In this document: piece by piece, positions 7,608 through 11,019 of the stretch
Layout: the number at the start of each line of letters is the position of its first letter
Numbering within the stretch: the stretch's first letter is position 1
Origin: CAYGZQ01 sp964354375 [NCBI: uncultured Planctomycetota bacterium]
Lineage (GTDB): Bacteria; JAJVIF01; JAPKYR01
Assembly (NCBI GenBank): GCA_964354375.1
Contig: CAYGZQ010000094.1
Location: 1 to 11,019, forward strand
Direction: 5' to 3'
Length of the DNA: 11,019 bases
Program-made: the position numbers and the translations under genes
Notes under the pieces: model-generated
Seen by the model: only the letters and a program-made list of their open reading frames with translations
What the model was told of the DNA's origin: nothing
Database searches by the model: none

Positions 7608-7845
7608 CTTCGTTCCACACATGAAGAAAAAGGACACGACCTTTCGGTCGCATCCCGTTTGATTGGAGGCTCTTGTTATTCCGGCAGTCTAACCGGCATG
7701 ATGACTGCGATTCTCTCAGTCTCCGGATATTCGAAAACCACAGGATCGAGGTCGCCTGAGTTGCCTGCAACCAACGCGGTAAGCCCGGACGAGGCTGACT
7801 AGCCCCAAGCCTCTCTGGGTCAATGTGGAGTCCTAAAACAGATTC
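7608..7845. other. Spacer without a recognisable gene; weak hairpins only
   Basis: No convincing reading frame is visible on either strand in this part of the 389-nt gap between abiEii and the ATPase gene. It holds short inverted repeats: CGACC-tttc-GGTCG at 7637-7650, GAGGCT/AGCCTC at 7791-7796 and 7808-7813, and a GCAGTC/GACTGC pair around 7684-7709. None is followed by a clear plus-strand T run, so no intrinsic terminator for abiEii can be called. On the minus strand the first hairpin has a GAAA loop and is followed by a T run, but no minus-strand gene reads into it. Confidence 0.4.
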
Positions 7846-7859
7846 TCGCGGGAATTTTC
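7846..7859 (+). repeat. Left arm of exact 14-nt inverted repeat flanking the ATPase promoter
   Basis: TCGCGGGAATTTTC here is repeated exactly, in inverted orientation, at 7919-7932. This arm ends 10 nt before the -35 element and lies outside the predicted transcript. The pair is therefore more likely a two-site operator than an RNA stem. Confidence 0.65.
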
Positions 7860-7869
7860 AGTTTAGCCC

Positions 7870-7898
7870 TTGACTCGTTAACGGAAAGGCTGTATATT
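7870..7898 (+). promoter_or_regulatory. Sigma70-type promoter for the ATPase-TPR gene
   Basis: TTGACT (7870-7875), a 17-nt spacer and TATATT (7893-7898) give 5/6 matches in both boxes. Transcription should start near 7905, the first base of a short ATG frame. Inverted 14-nt repeats lie on both sides, which suggests control by a repressor or activator binding both arms. Confidence 0.7.
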
Positions 7899-7904
7899 CA
7901 GAGT

Positions 7905-8000
7905 ATGAGGGTAAGCGGGAAAATTCCCGCGAATGTCACCGGTGCGATATCAATGGCTTTGACAATGACCGAACTTAACCCGCCCTTGAGTGAGAGATGA
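7905..8000 (+). CDS. Possible 31-codon leader peptide, start at the predicted transcript start
   Basis: A short frame starts at ATG 7905 (MRVSGKIPAN...) and ends at TGA 7998-8000, overlapping the ATPase ATG (7997) by 4 nt. It has no ribosome site, but the predicted +1 (about 7905) coincides with its ATG, so translation would have to be leaderless. The ATGA overlap and the weak ribosome site of the ATPase gene suggest translational coupling. The peptide has no recognisable motif, and its length is short enough to arise by chance. It could simply be untranslated leader. Confidence 0.3.
   Translation: MRVSGKIPANVTGAISMALTMTELNPPLSER
7915..7932 (-). repeat. Right arm of the inverted repeat, itself a near-perfect palindrome
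   Basis: GAAAATTCCCGCGA (7919-7932) is the exact reverse complement of 7846-7859. This copy lies within a self-contained dyad, GCGGGAA-AA-TTCCCGC (7915-7930), about 10-25 nt downstream of the predicted transcript start, a classical repressor position. Bound as a pair across the promoter, the two sites could support looping. Confidence 0.65.
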
Positions 8001-10354
8001 CCAGCAGACTTGTCAAATACAACCCTTCCTTCCTCACGGACGAGGAACTCATCGACTCCTTCGTGGTAAGACAAGCTGACCTGATTTGGCTGCTGGGACA
8101 CCTGAGAGAGAAGCCTGCCCGTCACATCCTGGTCCAAGGGCTGCGAGGTACCGGCAAGACCACCCTCGTGTTGCGTGTCGCCGCCGAGATTCGAAGGGAT
8201 CCCGAACTCAGCAAGCAATGGTATCCGCTGGTCTTTTCAGAGGAGACCTACACAGTCGCCACCCCTGGCGAGTTCTGGCTAGAGGCTGTGTCTCATCTTG
8301 CCGAGCAAACGGATAACGACAGGTTGAGGAAAGTTGCAGGCGAGCTACTTGATCAGAAGGATGAAGGCAAGCTGCTGGAATGCGCAAGGAACGAGATTCT
8401 CAAATTCGCTGATTCTCATCACCAGCGCGTCCTTTTTATTGTCGAGAACTTCAACATGCTGCTGGACAAACAGATCAAGCACGAAGGTGCAGCGGAATTT
8501 CGAGACTCCCTGATGTCCGATCCGCGGATAACCATTCTGGCGACTAGCACAAGCCGATTCGAGGAATTGGACGGACCAGAGGGTGCCTTTTCCGGTGTCT
8601 TTGACATTCGTCAGCTTCAACCTTTGAGTGAAGAGGAATGCCGGGCGCTTTGGCGTTTGGTGGCCGGTCAAGAACCTGATCCGGGTCGTGTTCGGGCTAT
8701 CCAGATTCTCACTGGGGGAAACCCAAGGCTGCTGGCGATCATATCGAAGTTTGGCGCTGAAAAGTCATTCAAGCAGCTGATGGAAGACCTGATGGCTCTT
8801 ATCGATGATCATACCGAGTACTTCAAGAGCCACCTTGACAACCTGGCACTGACAGAGCGCAAGGTCTACCTGGCTCTGGCAGAAATCTGGGATCCGGCGA
8901 CCGCATACGATGTGGCCAGGCTCACTAGGTACACCACAAGCACTGCCAGCTCGTATCTGAATCAACTGGTGCGGCGCGGTCTTGTTACTGTCGTTGAAGA
9001 ACGCGCTCGCAAGAAGTGGTATCAGATCGCTGAGCGGATGTACAACATCTATTACCTGATGCGTAGACGGGGGACGTCATCAAGCAGGGTGAAGGCGCTG
9101 GTTGATTTCATGGTAACCGTGTACGGGCACAGGCAGACGACTCTGCTCGTAACAAGAGAGGCCTGTGGGCTTGAGCCCGAACTAAGGAAAGATCATTTTG
9201 CCGCCTATGAAGAAATCATGAAGGCTCCGTGTGGATTCTTGCGGGGTAAGCTCCTGGAAGAGACGCCCAAGGAGTTTTTTGAGCTCCCCGACCTTCCGGA
9301 TTCGATTGAGGAATTGACCTTACCTAAGCTCGTTGCAGCATACCCCGAGCCAAGCTTTGAAGATTTGATCCAATATGGCAATGCACTGATGTATCAACGA
9401 GGGGATTTCACTACGGCTTTGGCGGTGTTTAGGGAAGCCATCAAGAAAAATCCCGGTCATCCCTTGCCATGGGTCAACCTTGGCATGGCATACCATGAAC
9501 TCGGCAAGCCCGCGAAGGCCGAGGCATCTTTCAGGAAATCCATTGAGCTCGATCCGGGCTACGCGAAACCTTGGGCCATGCTAGGCGAGCTACTCAGGAA
9601 GTTCCCGGACCGCTACCATGAAGCTGAGCTAGCCTTGAGGAAGGTGATCCAGCTCCTTCCACATGCTGCGATCGGGTGGATACAGTTGGCCGAGCTGCAC
9701 CACAAGCAGACGGAGCGCTTTGAGGAAGCGGAAGAAGCCTACAGGAGAGCCCTGGAACTGGAGCCCGAAAACCCGATGCTGCTATTGCAGCTTGGACTGC
9801 TCTACGAGGAGCACCTTGGTCGCCATGAGGAGGCTGAGATTGTCTGCCGAAAGGTGACTGAACTGGCTCCAGATTTTTTGCCAGGATGGGAACTACTTGG
9901 CCAGATCCTGTTCTACGGTGGAAGCCACTCTGAAGAAGCAGAGGTCGCTCTCCGCAAGGCGATAGAACTCGATTCCGATGCTCCGGGTCCGTATACGTGT
10001 CTACTCATCATCTTACTCCGGAAACACGGTTGCAGTGACGTGGCGCTCGAGCCACTACGCAGGTACCTTGCGAAACCCGCTGTGGTTGGCAAGAGTACTG
10101 ACGAGGCAATCATTTTGCTTGAATGGTTGGCAGCATGGGATTGCGGGAAGGAAGTGCTTGATGTCATCGAGCGTTCGCCGAGTGCAAGTATTCTGGAACC
10201 GCTTATCGTGGGGTTGAAGCTCTTTCTCGGGAAGGAAGTGAGAGCGGCTCCCGAGGTTTTGGAGGTTGGCGAGGATGTGATGAAGCACATCGAAGAAATG
10301 CGTGAGCAGTTGAAATATCCATCCGGAGGTGATGACGTACCTCCTGAAGGATAG
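7997..10354 (+). CDS. P-loop ATPase with winged-helix region and C-terminal TPR repeats (STAND-like), function unknown
   Basis: This is a 785-aa predicted soluble protein. Domains in order: an N-terminal lead-in (1-40), Walker A GLRGTGKTT (48-56), a Walker-B-like strand VLFIVENF (145-152, with E-N in place of the usual D-E), a sensor-1-like ILATSTS (180-186), a TGGNPR motif (239-244) typical of STAND/archaeal-type ATPases, a winged-helix segment (about 285-345, followed by AERMYNIYYLMRR), a linker, and about six TPR units from 455 to 660 with recurring EEAExALRKxIEL. ATG 7997 is the first usable start, since an in-frame TGA sits at 7991. The ribosome site is weak, so coupling to the short upstream frame is possible. 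STAND proteins use repeats as sensors and ATP-driven assembly as a switch, but no effector domain is visible here. Position beside BREX and AbiE suggests a defence or regulatory role, which is inference. Confidence 0.9.
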   Translation: MTSRLVKYNPSFLTDEELIDSFVVRQADLIWLLGHLREKPARHILVQGLRGTGKTTLVLRVAAEIRRDPELSKQWYPLVFSEETYTVATPGEFWLEAVSHLAEQTDNDRLRKVAGELLDQKDEGKLLECARNEILKFADSHHQRVLFIVENFNMLLDKQIKHEGAAEFRDSLMSDPRITILATSTSRFEELDGPEGAFSGVFDIRQLQPLSEEECRALWRLVAGQEPDPGRVRAIQILTGGNPRLLAIISKFGAEKSFKQLMEDLMALIDDHTEYFKSHLDNLALTERKVYLALAEIWDPATAYDVARLTRYTTSTASSYLNQLVRRGLVTVVEERARKKWYQIAERMYNIYYLMRRRGTSSSRVKALVDFMVTVYGHRQTTLLVTREACGLEPELRKDHFAAYEEIMKAPCGFLRGKLLEETPKEFFELPDLPDSIEELTLPKLVAAYPEPSFEDLIQYGNALMYQRGDFTTALAVFREAIKKNPGHPLPWVNLGMAYHELGKPAKAEASFRKSIELDPGYAKPWAMLGELLRKFPDRYHEAELALRKVIQLLPHAAIGWIQLAELHHKQTERFEEAEEAYRRALELEPENPMLLLQLGLLYEEHLGRHEEAEIVCRKVTELAPDFLPGWELLGQILFYGGSHSEEAEVALRKAIELDSDAPGPYTCLLIILLRKHGCSDVALEPLRRYLAKPAVVGKSTDEAIILLEWLAAWDCGKEVLDVIERSPSASILEPLIVGLKLFLGKEVRAAPEVLEVGEDVMKHIEEMREQLKYPSGGDDVPPEG

Positions 10355-10388
10355 AGGGTAGATCCCCCGTAGGGACCTAAGAAGTAAG

Positions 10389-10489
10389 CTCCCTTCGGAC
10401 GGGGAACCCGGCATCGAAAAGGGAGGCGAGATACATTCTGCGGCAGCCATGCGTGCCGTGCTGGGAGATTTCTTGCCTTTTTGAAGGCA
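10389..10489 (+). other. Hairpin-rich stretch between the ATPase gene and the small ORFs
   Basis: The 149 nt after the ATPase gene hold several inverted repeats: CTCCCTT/AAGGGAG (10389-10395 with 10419-10425), CGGCA/TGCCG (about 10441-10458) and TGCCTT-tttg-AAGGCA (10474-10489), just before a GAGG ribosome site. The last could act as a weak terminator or leader hairpin. It has T residues in the loop rather than after the stem, so a terminator is not convincing. I match it to no known RNA family. Confidence 0.3.
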
Positions 10490-10503
10490 TTGAGGCGATT
10501 TCA

Positions 10504-10668
10504 ATGACAAAGATCAGGGCAACATCGCGGTTCAAAGTCGTGGTCAAATTCTCCCCCACCCCCATGACCCAGGCCGAATGGGAAGCGAGTGAGGACCTTC
10601 TCGCACGGATGGTCGCGAGAATGATCGCGGCGGACCACCCGGAGTGGTTTGGCGAGAATGCAGCATGA
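10504..10668 (+). CDS. Small hypothetical protein
   Basis: This 54-aa frame starts MTKIRATSRFKVVV and has a PMTQAEWEASEDLLARMVARM helix-like middle (residues 21-41) and an ADHPEWFG end (44-51). The start at 10504 is preferred over an in-frame ATG at 10453 because a GAGG ribosome site lies 8-9 nt upstream (10492-10495). The extra residues of the longer version would read through a leader hairpin. I recognise no domain. The protein is small, basic at its N-terminus and soluble, and it lies 21 nt before the next gene in the same direction, so the two are probably co-transcribed. Proteins of this size are common in phage and integrative elements, but that is only a loose resemblance. Confidence 0.6.
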   Translation: MTKIRATSRFKVVVKFSPTPMTQAEWEASEDLLARMVARMIAADHPEWFGENAA

Positions 10669-10689
10669 GACGAAAAGGGATGATTCAAG

Positions 10690-10992
10690 ATGTCTGAAAG
10701 CTGGACACGGGTCGGCAAGACCGACTACTACATCAAGAGCGATCGCCTGAACTGGATTGTGGCCCGTAGGGTGCCGTGCAAGAAGTCCAAGAGCTTCCCG
10801 GATGGCCACAAGCTCGTTAATGAGACGTATCACCCTCAACTGAGCAGCGCGTTTAAACGCATCTTCGAGGAGACGACCAAGCTCGCCCCGGCCAAAACCG
10901 TGCAGGACATCCTTCGTGTCTGCGAAGAGACCTATACCATGCTCAAGGAAGTGCTCGATTACGACTTCAAGGACGTGAAATCAGCCGCTTAG
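10690..10992 (+). CDS. Small hypothetical protein
   Basis: This 100-aa protein starts MSESWTRVGKTDYYIKSD and ends with helices around TVQDILRVCEETYTMLKEV (69-87) and a YDFKDVKSAA tail. AAGGGA about 10 nt upstream supports the start. The N-terminal half looks like a small beta-rich unit (WTRVGKTDYYIKSDRLNW) and the C-terminal half is helical. There is no signal peptide, membrane segment or catalytic motif. I do not recognise a family with certainty. The composition and even charge pattern indicate a real coding region, and its proximity to the 54-aa gene suggests a two-gene unit. The remaining bases to the window end hold nothing I can call. Confidence 0.65.
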   Translation: MSESWTRVGKTDYYIKSDRLNWIVARRVPCKKSKSFPDGHKLVNETYHPQLSSAFKRIFEETTKLAPAKTVQDILRVCEETYTMLKEVLDYDFKDVKSAA

Positions 10993-11019
10993 AGGCGTCT
11001 GACAGCCGTCTGGAGCGTC

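Noticed and set aside
7637-7650. CGACC-tttc-GGTCG hairpin after abiEii as an intrinsic terminator
   Set aside because: The stem is only 5 bp and no T run follows on the plus strand. The T run is on the minus-strand side, where no gene is read.
7898-8218. 106-aa minus-strand frame across the ATPase promoter and start
   Set aside because: It is antisense to a promoter and a clear coding start. No ribosome site or family resemblance.
10849-10860. Perfect 12-bp palindrome GCGTTTAAACGC (a related GTTTAAAC is at 5681-5688)
   Set aside because: It lies within the 100-aa coding frame and shares only the common 8-bp core with the other site. A chance match is adequate.
1-11019. CRISPR array, tRNA, rRNA, insertion sequence or attachment site
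   Set aside because: I saw no regularly spaced repeats, no tRNA-like cloverleaf, no transposase or integrase frame, and no terminal repeats with target duplication.

Overview
The window looks like a bacterial defence island. Genes are tightly packed and often overlap. Several spacers carry near-consensus sigma70-type promoters (TTGACA-N17-TAxxxT), and the abiEi start has an extended Shine-Dalgarno match. Base composition is moderate, at about half G+C by eye. This fits a bacterium with ordinary sigma70-like promoters, but nothing here fixes a lineage.

Left half, minus strand (5550 down to 1): the first four genes of a BREX type 1 phage-defence operon, in the canonical order brxA, brxB, brxC, pglX. 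The genes overlap by 14 nt and 4 nt, then are separated by a 13-nt gap carrying a GGAGG ribosome site. pglX is cut by the window edge after 238 codons, so its methylase core, pglZ and brxL would lie beyond the window if the operon is complete.

Centre: a 291-nt divergent spacer (5551-5841) separates brxA from a plus-strand toxin-antitoxin pair, abiEi (5842-6645) and abiEii (6642-7607), which overlap by 4 nt. The spacer holds a strong minus-strand promoter for brxA and two plus-strand promoters for abiE. It also holds a 20-nt imperfect inverted repeat (18/20) with two further degenerate half-sites between the arms. That layout fits AbiEi repressing its own promoter, and it puts an AbiEi-type regulator where many BREX loci carry a WYL-type regulator (BrxR).

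Right half, plus strand: a 389-nt spacer without a clear gene for most of its length leads to a promoter (7870-7898) flanked by an exact 14-nt inverted repeat. The predicted transcript start coincides with the ATG of a possible 31-codon ORF, whose stop overlaps the next gene's start. That next gene (7997-10354) encodes a 785-aa P-loop ATPase with a winged-helix segment and about six TPR repeats. The architecture is STAND/MalT-like, and I cannot give it a named function. After a 149-nt hairpin-rich stretch come two small ORFs of unknown function (10504-10668 and 10690-10992).

Working view: BREX is the main barrier. AbiE may be an addiction or guard module sharing the control region with BREX. 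The ATPase-TPR gene with its own operator-flanked promoter is the best candidate for an undescribed function. The gene-family calls are firm. The regulatory coupling and the defence role of the ATPase are inference.
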